A stretch of DNA of 64,000 nt from Rhinopomastus cyanomelas (taxonomy: Eukaryota; Chordata; Aves; Bucerotiformes; Rhinopomastidae), in assembly GCA_013400115.1 (NCBI GenBank), contig VXBP01009432.1, positions 498,420 to 562,419 on the forward strand, read 5' to 3'. Made by a program: the position numbers and the translations under genes. Below are positions 1-12,000 of this stretch, piece after piece. The notes under the pieces were generated by a model, which did not search any database, was not told where the DNA came from, and worked only from the letters and a program-made list of their open reading frames with translations. Every line of letters begins with the position of its first letter. Within the stretch, counting starts at the first letter, position 1.

Positions 1-1064
1 ATTGTAATGTTTTTTTCCAAAAGATGCTATGATACACTTGCAGAATAATGCCTTCTGCAAAAACACATCAAGCAAACACACTTCAGGGGTTTAACTTACC
101 TGTAAATGGATCTCCATGCTCATTTTCCCCCCAATGTCAGACAGTATCTGCACATTTAATTAGCAGCAGCATGGAACCTTACTGTAAAACACCTGCTGTC
201 TGTCTTGCTTACAGAGGGGGAGAGAGATCACTACTTACAAGTATCTAAAGGGCAAGTGTCAGAACAACAGCACTAGGTGCTTCTTGGTGGTGCCAAGTGA
301 TAGAATAAGGGGCAACAGACACAAACTGGTACATAGAAGGCTCAATTAAACATAAGGATTGGGTTTTTTTCATGGTGCAGGTAACAGCACTGCAACAGGC
401 TGACCAGAGAGGTTGTCGATTCTCTTCTCTGGAGACACTCAAAACCCACCTGGGCATGTTCCTCTGCAATCTGCTCTAGAGCATCCTGTTTTAGCAGGGA
501 ACCCCCTACTAAAGGCCTAGGTCCCTTTCAACTCCTGTCATTCGACATGACTACTTAAACAGTAATTGCTGTACAGCTACACATGACTTAAGTGCTGTGT
601 TTGCAATGTCAGGTCTTCCCCTAGAACCTCTGGATGAGGTCTCAGCACCTTTCACACCAGTGCTCTAACTCCTAGCACCACTCACCTCCCCTCCACTGCC
701 TTCACTTCTGCTGCCTCATGCAATCAAAAAGCAGGCAACTTGGAAAGACTGGAAAATTTAAAAACTAACATTGAATAATTAAACAACAAATCCTCACCAC
801 TATTAACCTCTCAACGAGGGATATCAGTTTCCTCCGATGCTTCCAGGCTCCCCAGACAGCCTGGGGCCCGCCAGGAGCAGCCCGGGTGTCACCCAGAGGC
901 CGAACCCCGCGGGGAAGAAGTCAGCGGCGCTCACGGAAAGGCCTCGTTGAGCCCGAAGTGAAAGAAACAAGCCAACCCCAAAACCACACCCCGACCTCCC
1001 GGCACAACTCCTTCCTCAGGCTCACAACGGGGAAGGGGAAGCCGCCGGGCCGCCGCGCTCTCAC
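1..1064 (-). other. CTSC: CTSC intron 1 (5' part)
   Basis: This stretch lies immediately downstream, on the minus strand, of the CTSC exon 1 splice donor and is read as the beginning of intron 1. It contains one old CR1 fragment (about 225-550) and, next to the exon, a GC-rich flank that belongs to the promoter CpG island. I looked for CTSC exon 2, which would continue the exclusion domain, and found nothing resembling it, so exon 2 should lie left of the window. Confidence 0.7.
225..550 (+). mobile_element. CR1 LINE fragment, 3' part, old copy
   Basis: The run carries the recognisable order of CR1 3'-end blocks on the plus strand: a 'tatctaaagggcaag' block, the 'ggcacaaactgg...' block, the 'gcaacaggctgaccagagaggttgt' block, 'ctctggagacactcaaaacccacctgg', and a final 'aggtccctttcaactcctgtcattc' tail. 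Divergence is high and the terminal 8-bp repeat is eroded, so this is an old copy. It lies in CTSC intron 1, antisense to the gene. Confidence 0.8.
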
Positions 1065-1370
1065 CCTCCTGGGAGCAGTTGTCGTGTCGGCCGCCGCTCC
1101 GCCACACGCGGAGCTCCCAGGCGCCCAGCAGATCGTCGAAGGAGCAGTTGGCCGGCGTGTCAGCCCGCACCGCCTCGGGCAGCAGCGGCAGCAGCGCCGG
1201 CAGCACTAGCAGCGCCCACCTCAACATATCGCTACTCCCACCACGCGCCAGCGCCGCCGTCGAAATAGGCCTGGGCGCCTCCCCGCCCACTGGCCCGGCC
1301 CCGCCCAGAGCGGCCGTCCCGGGGCGGTGCCGCGCTTCGGCGCTTGGGCTCTCACCCAGCTAACGAGCAG
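850..1370 (-). promoter_or_regulatory. CTSC: CTSC CpG-island promoter and 5' UTR
   Basis: A CpG-dense block surrounds the first CTSC exon, in sharp contrast to the AT-rich flanks. Two GC boxes of the CCCCGCCC form lie upstream of the start codon at 1281-1288 and 1299-1306; no convincing TATA box is seen. This fits a TATA-less housekeeping-type promoter firing leftwards. The transcription start is not determined; it probably lies within about 100 bases upstream of 1227. Confidence 0.65.
1065..1227 (-). CDS. CTSC: Cathepsin C (dipeptidyl peptidase 1), exon 1 (partial gene)
   Basis: CTSC encodes the lysosomal cysteine exopeptidase that removes N-terminal dipeptides and activates granule serine proteases in leukocytes. 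The exon encodes a 22-residue signal peptide (MLRWALLVLPALLPLLPEAV then RA), followed by DTPANCSFDDLLGAWELRVW, the conserved start of the exclusion domain that makes the enzyme tetrameric and dipeptide-specific. Human CTSC has DTPANCTYLDLLGTWVFQV here. Two NCS sequons (NCSF; DNCS) match human glycosylation positions. ATG at 1227-1225 is chosen because the signal peptide follows directly; the in-frame upstream extension has no ATG. The exon ends with a GAGG|GTGAGA donor in phase 1 at 1065, equivalent to the human exon 1 end. Catalytic exons lie left of the window. Confidence 0.94.
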
Positions 1371-1404
1371 CTCGTGTGCCCGGAGTGTTCTGAGCCCCAG
1401 AGGG

Positions 1405-1535
1405 TTTCCTTTACAAAGTTCATCCTCTCCTGCAAAGGGCACCCACTTCCCCAAAGGGCATCTTCTGCTACAAAGGGCATTTACCTCACTGGAAGGGATC
1501 ACCCACCCTCAAATACTTCCTCTACAAAAGGAGTC
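1405..1535. repeat. Degenerate ~20-bp tandem repeat upstream of CTSC
   Basis: Successive imperfect units of the form cttcYccaaagggcatcc are visible: tttacaaagttcatcc, tcctgcaaagggcaccca, cttccccaaagggcatct, tctgctacaaagggcattta, cctcactggaagggatcacc, cctctacaaaaggagtc. Similar units reappear on the far side of the neighbouring CR1 copies (about 1980-2045 and 2440-2495), so the array was probably continuous before those insertions. It lies 180-310 bases upstream of the CTSC start codon. No function is known. Confidence 0.55.
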
Positions 1536-1985
1536 ACAGAAGCACAAAATCTTTGTTTGGAAGAGACCTCAAGACACCAAGTCCAACCACTCATCCAGCC
1601 CTGCCAGGTCACCACTAAGCACTAGGTTCATTCTGCTTGTTTAAATAACTCTAAAGGTGGTGATTCCGCTGCCCTGGGCAGCCTGTTCCTATGCCAAATG
1701 GCCCTTTCGTGAAGAAATTCTTCCTAATAGACAGCCTAAAGCTCCCTTGGCACAACTTGAAGTCATTTCCTGTAGTCCCATCACTTGCCACCAGGCCTCC
1801 TTGCTGCAACCTTGTTTTAGGTAGTTGAGAGAGAGGTCTCTCTTCAATGTCTTTGTTCTCTAGGCAAAACAGTTCCCTCTTGCTAGGCCTTGTTCTTTGG
1901 ACCTTTCATGAACCCCATTCCCCTTCTCTTATCACCTCAATAAGGGGCCCAGAACTGAACACAATAGTTTAGATGTGTCCTCAAA
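1535..1985 (-). mobile_element. CR1 LINE fragment, minus orientation
   Basis: Read on the minus strand this shows the CR1 3' region: the plus-strand text 'agaagcacaaaatctttgtttggaagagacctcaagac...aagtccaacc' is the reversed 3' end, followed by reversed 'gccctgggcagcctgttcc', 'aaatggccctttcgtgaagaaattcttcctaat' and 'tccctcttgctaggcc' blocks. It appears inserted into the degenerate tandem array upstream of CTSC. Confidence 0.8.
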
Positions 1986-2057
1986 GTCCTCCTCCACAAA
2001 GTGCAACCTCTTCCCCAAAGCCCACCTACCTTCCCAAGAGCCTGAAGTATTGGCCTT

Positions 2058-2437
2058 GTGATAAGAGGCCAGGAGCTGGGTCTGTTTAGCCTGGACAGGA
2101 GGAGACTAAGGGAAGACCTGATTAATGCTTACAGATATCTAAAGGGTGATTTTCAAGAGGATTGGATCAGACTCTTCTCAATGGTGCTCAGTGAATGGAC
2201 AAGGAGCATTTGGCACAACCTGGAGCATAGGAGGTTCAATTTAAACATAAGGAAAAATATTTTCATGGTGAGAGTAACAGAGGAACAGGCTGCACAGACA
2301 GTTTTCTGCAGTCTTCTTCTGGAGACATTCAAAATCACTTGAACTTGTTCCTATGCAATCTCTCTTAGGGCATCCTGCAGGAGGGTTGGACTAGATGATC
2401 TTCAGAGGTGCCTTCCAACTGAAACTATTCTGTCATT
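2058..2437 (+). mobile_element. CR1 LINE fragment, 3' part
   Basis: Plus-strand CR1 blocks are seen in order: 'gagctgggtctgtttagcctggacagg', 'agactaagggaagacctgattaatgc', 'cagatatctaaagggtg', 'ttggcacaacctggagcataggagg', 'gaggaacaggctgcacagac', 'tggagacattcaaaatcact' and 'ggttggactagatgatcttcagaggtgccttccaact'. The tail ends near 'actattctgtcat'. Moderately old; opposite in orientation to the CR1 just to its left. Confidence 0.87.
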
Positions 2438-2499
2438 GCACAATCCTTCACCTGCAAAGGACAGCCTCCTGCCCAGAGCATTGCCTTGCTACCCAGCCC

Positions 2500-4962
2500 C
2501 AGGCCTCTGCACTTGCATTGGGAGAAGTCCCCCCGCAGAGAGGGTCAGGCCAGAAGTATGGTCCCTGCGGTTATGAAATGTGAGTGCCTTATGGCTGTGG
2601 AGGATGAGCCCTTTTCACGCCACAGGCTTAGCAGCACACAGTGGCTCAGAGTTTCTGCAGCAGCCATGTGTTATGGCCAGAAAACCATGTAGCACCTGTC
2701 TTGTACAAGGCGTAGAATCCAAAAACCTGCACCCCTTTGAGAGCCTTTGTACACATCTGCAATCTGTAAAAGGTACAGAAAATTCCCTTACCAGGGGAAG
2801 TTTTAGTGACATGCAACTTCATCTCTGTTCAGCAAACAGAATGTTTTCAGGGGATGGATATTTTTGAAGGGTAGAAATGTCTTCACTGAACCATGAGTCT
2901 CTGAATTCGGCCCAGTGCATGCTTTCACTTCCCCAAAGTTATGTATACAACCAAGAAGGCTAAAAGACTTACTAATGAGTAAATATACTGTCTTATGTAA
3001 AAAGTAACTCCTTTGAGGGGAAAAATCAGTGCATATGGTACTGCATTGGCTATGAAAATTAGGCTCTAGCTTAACTATGGATATCAATTTAAAACTGATT
3101 TTGTTAAATACATGAACATCCCCATGCAGATACTCATACTGACTTCAACATTTTAGCTTCAACTAACTCACATATGAGCTAAGCTGAGACTAGAAGAGAC
3201 CTACTTTATTCTTTTAGATTTAAATCAAGATGTTATAAATTACATCAGTAAATTTAAACTTTTATGAAATGTGCTATTTTTTTTCACTGTCACTTTGCAT
3301 TTACTCCATCTTCTCAATGTTTTGGGGAAGGAGTAACTTGTCATTTTGTTGCTCATTCTTAGAGCAACCAAATAACAAATGCTTATACTCAGGCTGACGA
3401 TGAGAAAAACCACAGTGCACTTGCTTTGGGACAATATTTGAAGGATCCTGAAGCACTAACTCGGTAAGAAAAGCAGGATTTCCCTCATGTGACAGACTAG
3501 AAAACAAAAGCTGTTTCAGTTCACTAAGACCGTGTTGGCTCGTAGTGTTGTTATGGGCATTAAATAAGAGACCTCTGTGGGGTTTTTTCCCAAAGGCAGC
3601 TGCATTTTTCTGGACTTTTTGTGACAGTGAATATGCCTTGCCATAGTTAATCAAGCCTGCCTAATGGGATGTTGCTACACAGCATCATTCTGCCTTTCTT
3701 TACCAATGAGAGGCAGATTTTTTGGCTCCCCACTTTCTGAAAGCCATCTCAAAAGTTCCCAGTTACCTTAGAAAAATGTCTGTGCTACAGTTCTTCATTT
3801 TTTATATGCAGAAGTACAAAAGATCTTTGGTTTCTTTACCTCATTCCTGTGAATGACAAGGTCTCTGCATTTTACTGTGCTTTGAACCTCAATTTTCAGT
3901 TTCAATCTGTAACCATTGCAGGCTGTCCTTGTGCAAAAGCATATTATTTTGTCTTTAATTACCTTAGAGTCACAATAGATTAGTGCAAATGAGGTGTATT
4001 TTATATAATGGAGATGTAAAATTGTCACTGAGGACAGGCAGAGGTAGTTTGAGCCTGATCTGTTGAGTTCACTTCAGTGCTACTCTTCTGCTATACTTTA
4101 TTTTGCTTCTTAGAGCAAGGTAAAAACCCTCCATGACTTGTCTCTCAGAGCTAATTACTGAATTAATTACTTCCACGGCAAAAACATCCCAAGCTTACAA
4201 GCACTGAGATGCCTGGGTTTGTCAGTGAAATGCAGCCCAAGTTAGTGCCCCTGTGCATGTGAGAGGTGACACAACTTACCATTTGTTACACTCAGGTAAG
4301 CTATCATGTGCTCTCTTGAAGCCAGAATGTCATCATATCTCTTACAATATCTCCCCAAACTGTGTTTCATCAGTGTCTTGAAAAGCTCCTGAGACTGAGG
4401 GCAAAGTCACACAAGGGGGGATGAGTCAGTGTGGTGGTTTATTGTTCTCAGGGGGATTGGCTAGGCTAGTGACCTCCTGATAGCTATAGTATGCGTTGGT
4501 CTCTTTTGTGTCATAAGTCTTTATCCTGAAGTGATAAAAAAACTCTTCAAAAATAAACACTCAAAATTCTCCAGAAAGCTTTCTGCTGAGATGGTGAGTT
4601 GAATCAGCTCAGCAAGCACCCAGCTCACTGGCGCTAATTCAGGGACTGGCACAGCCAGCAGCAATCGCATAGGGAGAAAAGGGAGAACAAACGTGAAGAT
4701 TAGCTCACCAAATATTGAAAGCTTATACACAGAATTTTGGCAAATAAAGGTAAATAAAGTTTTTCTTTCTAGCCTGGCCCAATCCTGATCAGTCTGATCA
4801 GTCAAAGCCTATAGAAACAGTGACCATATGATGAAATGGTGTGAGGAAATGATCTGGCTGAAAATAATCTTGAGAGCAAAAATCCCATGCTTGGGTGGTT
4901 GTTATCCATTCAAGGTCAGTCCCCCAATCCATGAGGTAACCATGACCTGAATGGTAATGTTC
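2500..4962. other. Intergenic sequence without recognised genes
   Basis: Ordinary AT-leaning non-coding sequence upstream of CTSC. The longest non-repeat frame is a 117-codon minus-strand frame without ATG at 3301-3654, described under findings. Nothing else is recognised. Confidence 0.5.
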
Positions 4963-5157
4963 CATACACTTCACAGTGAGGGTGACAGAGCACTGGAACA
5001 GGCTGCCCAGGGTGGTTGTGGAGTCTCCTTCACTGGAGATGTTTAAGACCCGTTCTTGTGTGACTTGGTCTAGGTGATCCTGCTGTGTCAGGGGGATTGG
5101 ACTAGATGATCTTTCAAGGTCCTTTCCAGTCCCTAATGATTCTATGATTCTATGATA
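4963..5157 (+). mobile_element. CR1 LINE, short 3' end copy, relatively young
   Basis: A compact 5'-truncated CR1 with near-consensus blocks: 'cttcacagtgagggtgacagagcactgg', 'aacaggctgcccagggtggttgtggagtctcc', 'ggattggactagatgatctttcaaggtcc' and the terminal repeated octamer 'attctatgattctatga'. Low divergence and an intact tail make it one of the younger copies here. The long minus-strand frame across it (4798-5274) is its antisense and not a gene. Confidence 0.93.
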
Positions 5158-5159
5158 CA

Positions 5160-8100
5160 CAACCTTATAGAAGACAATACTAAGATCTTGTGTCTGGAGC
5201 CCTTCACCAAAGGTAGCTTTAGGGAGAACTGAAGTGAGCTCCAACTGTGATCCATGTGCATAAAAGCTATCCACTTCTTTCAGATCTGTCTAGTAAACCA
5301 GGATATCTCCTTACAGACTATGCTGCAGTTTTATCAGTATATCATCACCCCTACTGCTGATGAAGCTGTTAGCACAGCACTGTGGAACGAATTTTAAGAA
5401 ACACACGACATAAGCACAACTGAGGGTGGCTGCCTTTTCCTTTGCCTGTTTTGGAACACGGCAAGAATATGAGCATTTTTATGATCCTGTGCAGGCTCTG
5501 AAATAAACTCCTTTCTGAGACAGTTGTTGCTGTTCTGCAGAGGGCTGTCTACAAGAACAGTGTCTGTAATATATTGCTCTAAAAAGTGAAGAGCTTACTC
5601 AAATTCTGATTTTTAATAGCATGAATTCATACATAAACATTACCTCACTGTAAAGTTTGACCATTTTTTTAACTGCAGGGTACTTAAGCCAGTTTAGTGC
5701 TATATGCAGTTGTGCATGATTGAACTAATCTTGTTGGCCTCACAGCCTTATTTCTGGAGGTTGTTTGAGAGCGAGTAGCTAATATGTGTGCATTTGTAGC
5801 ACCTATAAACTTGAGTTTTCTTAAGGGAAGATGCTTGCTATATGGAACAACTCACAGGAGTTAATTTTGTGAACAGAATGAGCAGGATGGTGTCTCCAGT
5901 GTGTAGGTACAGCCTGATGTACAGCAAGAGATGAACCTGAGAGATCTGAATTAATGACTGAAGTTTCTAGCTGTTCTGGCAAAGAACACTTGTTTTTCAG
6001 AAAGTTGGTTTTGGGCTGCTTTTTTTTGGGAATTCATTATTTATTCCAATGCAGGAACTAATAATAACAAACAAAATAATAGCAAACAAACAAACAAAAG
6101 TAGTGTGGAATAATTCTACCTAAATCAATTTGTTTACAATGTATTTCTTTTCAGTGTATTTCCTCAAATGTTTGCAGTGTTATTTTAAGATTGTATTTGC
6201 TCTAGTGTGCAAAAAGATAGCTTTCTGCAGTGTCCAAAGCCTAAATAATTATAGCAGTAATAAATAGTATGAGAATTGGAATTTAAACACAGTCTGAGCC
6301 TGCTGTTTAATGATGTGGTGGGTACGCCGACTGAGAGCATCATTCCTCCCAGGCATGCTAACTCACCTGCCTGCAGTGCAGCATAGCGAGACGCACTGTA
6401 GAAATGATACAGCTGAATAAATACTTGCCAAAAAGTGTGGGAAGAAAAGGAAATGTGAGGATCTCTGTAACTCAGATCAGTTCACAGAGCTGGGCTTTAG
6501 CATGTCTCCAGACCAGTTTAGTTGGTCCAACTGGAACACCATCTTGCTGAAGCACAGAGCTGGGAATAGCTGGAGAGAGGGGAAAAGAAACTCTTTTCTC
6601 TGCAATTGCTGCTGGGGCACCCAATTTGTAGAAGCATGTTGGTGGAGGGTCTTTTTACCTACAGCACACTGCAAGGTCAGAAATCATAGTGGAATCCAAT
6701 CCCATAAGTCAAACATAAGTATAACTTTTCAGTTAGCTTGCCTGGCTTCTATACAGTGATGACTTCTATTCCCTGCCAACTTTTTTCTGAAAGGTGATAC
6801 ACAGAATACTTGACTGCCCAGCCTGTGTGTATGTGCTCCTCGAAAAACATGTCTTAATTTAAATGGTATTGAATTCAACTCCTGTTGAGGAAGTTTGGAA
6901 ATCCTGATAGAGACTTCTTGGATACTATTTCCTTGTTTCTTGGAATGAGTATTAAAATAACTGCAAAGTCCCTGTTGAGTAAGACACTATTAGAATGGAT
7001 AGATAATGCTGCAAATAGGTCAGAACAACAGGAAATACTGTTGTAAATAAAAGCCACATGAGAATCCTGTTATGGTAGAGACTGACAGGAGCTCAGTACA
7101 TTTTATTATAGAGAAACTTGACTTTTGATAATATTTTTAGGTATTTAGTTCTGTAGATATTAAATCATCAAGGAATCAAGGAGGTGACAGTTGGTTGATT
7201 TTATCTCCTTTTGTGTAGCCACTCACAGAAAGATATGGCTCAGCTGGTGAGTCCAGAAACATCTGTCTGCAGCACAGCCAGCTGGTACTGCAAGACTGGT
7301 ACTGAGTGGATGGTGATCTCTTGGAGAACCCTCTAGTCCTGTTATTCAATAAAAGAAGCTGAATAATATCACGAAATGAAAATAACCTTCTCAGAGTTGC
7401 CCTCACTGAAGTGAAATGCCAATTTTCAGAACCATCACATCACATAAACAAACAGCTTTTCAGTTTGAGTGCTGGGTACTTATAAGCATTTTATCTTCAA
7501 AGGGTAAAAGGTTTTACAAACCTGAAATAATTCATTATCAACACAACCTCATAGGTAAACACTATTATTTTCACTGTTAGAAACTGGAGAAAAAAGGACT
7601 GAAAATTAAATTAATCTAGTGTTCTGCAAGTTGATGCTGCAATACATGGGTCAGGTGGGAAGATGGGTGGTCATGAAAAGTAGATGTCCTGATAGCAATA
7701 CAGCTGTAGCATATTAAAATGAAACAATAATTTAAAAAAAATCCAAGAAAATCCATTGCATTTAGGCTTTCCAGTCAACTTTCAAATAGATAAATAATCT
7801 ATCAACATTGTTATCAAACAAGTTGATAACTCATTTGCATTTCCTAGTATTTGTTTGCAGTTTGATGTTCTGCTTTAGCTGGTGTAACTGCAGGTTGAGG
7901 ATGAAAAGAATGGTCCTCCTTTACCTCTTCCTTCGTTTTCCTCCAGTCCCAGAAGGTGCTTTCATGACATCAAAGGCAAAACTTGGGAAGTTGCAGATGA
8001 TCAAGGTGATCAGACAAACTTATCATGCCCCCCAAAGGAATATTTTTCCATTGCATCATCTCACANACTTCTGAACTTCTCAGTGAATTTGTGTCTAAAC

Positions 8101-8440
8101 AAGGGTCTAGCCTTGTGTCTTGGGTCTGATGGAAGGCAGGACAGAGGCAGGCAGAAGCTGGAGGAGGGGAAGAGCAGCAACTCTTTTGCTACAGGCACAG
8201 CAGTGATGTTTTGCTGTGCTGGACTACACTACACAAAAGTGCTAATTATTTAATGATCTAACTCACTTCTCACAGGCTTCTGGTACATTTTGTCATTCCG
8301 AAGTGCAAGACAGCAGTTCCCTAAAAGCTCTGCACAAGGTATCTTATCTTTTAGAAGCTGGCAGCTCATGGCTTAGATAAGTGTAAAAAACTGACTGGCT
8401 GGCCGAACTCAGAAGGTTGCAATGAATGAAGCTGCATTGA
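5160..8440. other. Intergenic sequence, nothing recognised
   Basis: AT-rich non-coding DNA with a short CAAA-type simple repeat at about 6064-6100. There is an ambiguous base (n) at 8066. No gene, RNA or mobile element is recognised. Confidence 0.5.
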
Positions 8441-9005
8441 GTTGCCACCCAATTAAAAGTGATGTTCTCCAGGGCTCAGTAGTGGGGCCAGTCTTGTTTG
8501 ACATGTTTATCAGTGATCTGGATAAAGGGATTGAGTGCAACCTCAGCAAGTTTGCAGAGGACACCAAATTGGGTGGGTGTGTCAATCTGCTCCAGGACAG
8601 GAAAGTTCTGCAGGCTGGATCACTGAGCCAAGGTTGATTGTATGAGGTTCAACATGACAAAGAGCCAGGTCCTACACTTTGGTCACAGCAACCCCACGCA
8701 GTGGTACAGGCTTGGGGATGAGTGACTGGAGAACTGCTCAGAGGAAAAGGAGCTGGGGGTGTTGATTGACAGCTAGCTGAACGTGAGCCAGCAGTGTGCC
8801 CAGGTGGCACAAAGGCCAATGGCATACGGGCCTGTATCAGAAATTGTATGGACAGTAGGACTAGAGAAGTGATCATCCCCCTGTACTTGGTGCTGGTGAG
8901 GCCTCACCTGGAATAGTGTGTTCAGTTCAGACATGGGTGCTCTCAGGTACATCACTAGTGATAGGACAAGAGGAATTGGCCTCAAGTTGCATGAGGAGAG
9001 TTTGA
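8440..9005 (+). mobile_element. CR1 LINE fragment, 3' part of ORF2 (pseudo)
   Basis: The plus strand carries the end of the CR1 reverse transcriptase reading frame: 'ctccagggctcagtagtggggccagtcttgtttgacatgttt' reads as the QGSVVGPVLFDMFISDLDKG motif. It continues through 'caaattgggtgggtg', 'acactttggtcacagcaac' and 'gaggcctcacctgg'. At about 8940 the sequence jumps from the 'ttcagttcagacatgggtgctctcaggtac' block to 'actagtgataggacaagaggaa', an internal deletion. Frameshifts and stops show it is dead. Confidence 0.9.
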
Positions 9006-12000
9006 AAACAAACTCTGGATTAGTTTTCTTTTTTGTTTTTCTCTTCTATTTCGTTGCTCCTTCCTCCAAGGTGCCTTGTGGATTACACAACTGATGCATT
9101 TTAAAGTTTGAAGAGCTGTCAGTTTTTTCTGAAATGCTGCCAACCCAAAACATTCCATTTTTCAATCAGACCTGAAGGCTGTCAGGAAAAAAATGAGTTT
9201 GCTTCTCTCAGAAAACTTTCTGTAATTGTCTGCTTATTTACCACCAACTTCAGCCTCTAATTGGTTTTTACACCTCTGATATCAGGGCCACAAAAAACAA
9301 TGGACTCTGTCTTAGCCTCTTCCAGCTTGTTTTACATATGAAATTAAAAAGATTTCTGTTTGAGTTTCTCTCTGCTCATTTGAGACATAGATGCAATCAA
9401 ACTTTAATCCAATTTACAGGGTTTGCAAGTGCAGCTTGGTTGTCTCCATTTAAAGAGATAAAGAAGATTATTATGAGGTCTGCCTCCCTCTCCTTGTATC
9501 CTGAAAATTGTGAAATGTAGGACACACCATCACTGGCTCTGTGCACTGGAGAGGTGACACCAGAGACCTGTGTAACCTGAAGCCACATGGCTGCGGGCAG
9601 GGCAGCAGATCAGCAAATACTGACCAGGTCAAAATTCAGTTTGGAAATCAGACGCAGCTAACCTTTAGGGTGGGGTAGAGTGAAGATGATTACAGAGTAC
9701 CACGTATGCATAACCCAGGCTGAGCTTAGTGACATGGAGGCACATCTTCAATCCTACAATTCCACAAGAATTAGTAGGCACATGTGTAAAAATGTGAAGA
9801 GTACTTTAAGGAGCCTAAATTAGACTCCTGTTTTGAACTGCCTTTTGAAGGAGTCTCTTTCTACTCTCCCTGTTTGCCAAAGTGGGAATCTAAAGAATTA
9901 CCCTACCACATACCACCAGGTTTAAAATCACCCGCGTTCTGAATCTCAGAATCAGTGATGGTGAACTTAGAAAAGAACAACACTAGTTTGTTTATGTCTA
10001 TTATTTGGTTGCTGATCGTTTTCTTTCTTTATATAGACCAAAGTTGCTCTTCATAGAAAATCTTAACTAGGTTAGTGTTAATATAATAAATTGAGTTTCA
10101 GAAGCTACTGCTTCTGGTTTTAATCTGTAAAGCCATTGACTTAGTTATCTTGATTCTCTCTCATCTTTAAACATAAGACTTTTAGCTATGAATGTGTTTA
10201 AGAGACTTGCAGCAAGCCATTCAGTGCATATTGATTAATTTTCCTTAGGAAAAAATTGAATGTTCCCATGATTTTCAAATGTAATTTTCTAAAATATTGT
10301 TAACAAGAATGTTCAGTCCAAGGGGCTTAAAAAGAATTTGCACCTATTTTGAGACGCTTTAAAACATGGCAACAGTGTGTGGAATGTCAGCATGCAAATA
10401 TACAAGATTTGAGGCACCATTGACGTGAACATGTTTTGTTTTGACTTTTTTTAAAGTGAAAAGTTGTGAGAATGAGTTGTCTTGTGAGTCTCTGAATTGG
10501 CACACCTGCACTGTGAAGTGTGAAAAAGCTACCAGGAGGCAAAGGTGGTTTGCTCTGAGTGAAGCTGTCATAAACACAAAATACAGCAGATGAGCACACA
10601 AAGTCTGCTGAAACCACCAGTGCAATCAGTAAGGGGAAGAGGGGGCAGCAATGGAGCAGAGGCAGCTCCACGACTACAAATTTGAGTATCTTTCCCAACT
10701 TGTGTCAGGTGTAAGGCAGTTCACACAGGTGAGAATGGCACCATGGTGAAACCAGGGAGACGAGCCACAAATCCCCGCTCTTCTGTTGTGCAGCAGATAT
10801 GTCTTAATCACTGCAGAACACATGGCCCACTTGTGCTGACTAGACCTCTACCTTCTTTTGCTTTCACTTTTTAAAAAATGAAAGCATAAATTATGGGTTT
10901 TACGTGGAAGTTTCTGCCAGTACTTGGAATCGTATATCACAGCATCATCTAATTATTAAACTACCAGTTTGGTTTTATTCTCTTTTCTGCCCAGTGTACT
11001 TCCTTTTCTATTATTATTCTTTCATTTTGCTGTTCTCAGTTTTCCTCTTCTCATTTCTGCTTTGATTCTCCTCAGCTTACTCCCTCTTGCAAGCAATTTT
11101 TACTTTACTGGAAACAATACCAGACCTATTACAGAGCTGCAGGGCTTGTTTGCATTACATGTGGGTTTGCTTCACAGCACTTTCTGTAAGAAGCTGAGTG
11201 TTAGTTTCTTGTCATTCCTTTGTTTGCACTCTCCATCTATTTTCTCTAGTTATGGTCTTGTCTAGTGAGTAATCACATGGGGACAGAGCATAAGTATTAG
11301 GAGTTGTCTCTTTGCTTTTTTTTTTTTGGTACAAAACCTATCCCAAAAGAGTCCTACACCTCCTGGGTATGGTTGCATTATTATTCTCTATTTGGTTTAT
11401 TGCATAACCTCATCTGAGTATACAAATGCCAAAGCAGGACAAGGAGACTTCTGCAAGACTGACAATTAATATTTTCTCCAGCTTTTATTCCTGCAGACCT
11501 GATCATTTTCATATTGATAACATTCTTGTGTTCTGCCACATTCAATACAGACATGGCATCATCACATAGCAGAAACTCCACAGAGTCCTCCAGAGACACA
11601 TGTTGTTTCTATTACAGAGAGGACACATCTATTTGCACTAAACCAGCAGTGCTGAGATGAAGGGAGAGGTGTGAGGCCTGAAGCACTAAGCCATACCCTG
11701 GTGCAGTTTCTTTTCATCTTCTGTTTTACACAAATATAAATAGATGCACAAACCTGCAATATAAAGCCAGGTCTGTTTCAGAGACAGTAGAAATTCATTC
11801 TGTCACTGAATGTCTGCATTTCCAGATCTGCTCACAAATTGTGTGCATGCAAGGAAACACTGGCTTGCTAAATGTGTGTATATTTACCGTCTCAGAAAAA
11901 TACTTGCATTCTCATATGCAATAGGATGCATCTATGCTTTTTGAAGTGGAGGACCAAAGCCCCTGCCAGGTATGGGAACAGTGAGTCTTCTTCTAGAGAA

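Noticed and set aside
931..1290. Whole 119-codon minus frame as a CTSC coding exon
   Set aside because: Only 1065-1227 is coding: the part above 1227 precedes the signal-peptide ATG, and the part below 1065 lies past a consensus splice donor at the position homologous to human exon 1.
4798..5274. Minus-strand 158-codon open frame
   Set aside because: Covers the antisense of a young CR1 3' end (4963-5157) plus flanks; no protein motif.
8440..9005. Possible functional reverse transcriptase gene
   Set aside because: QGSVVGPVLF motif is recognisable but the copy is truncated, frameshifted and internally deleted; it is a dead CR1.
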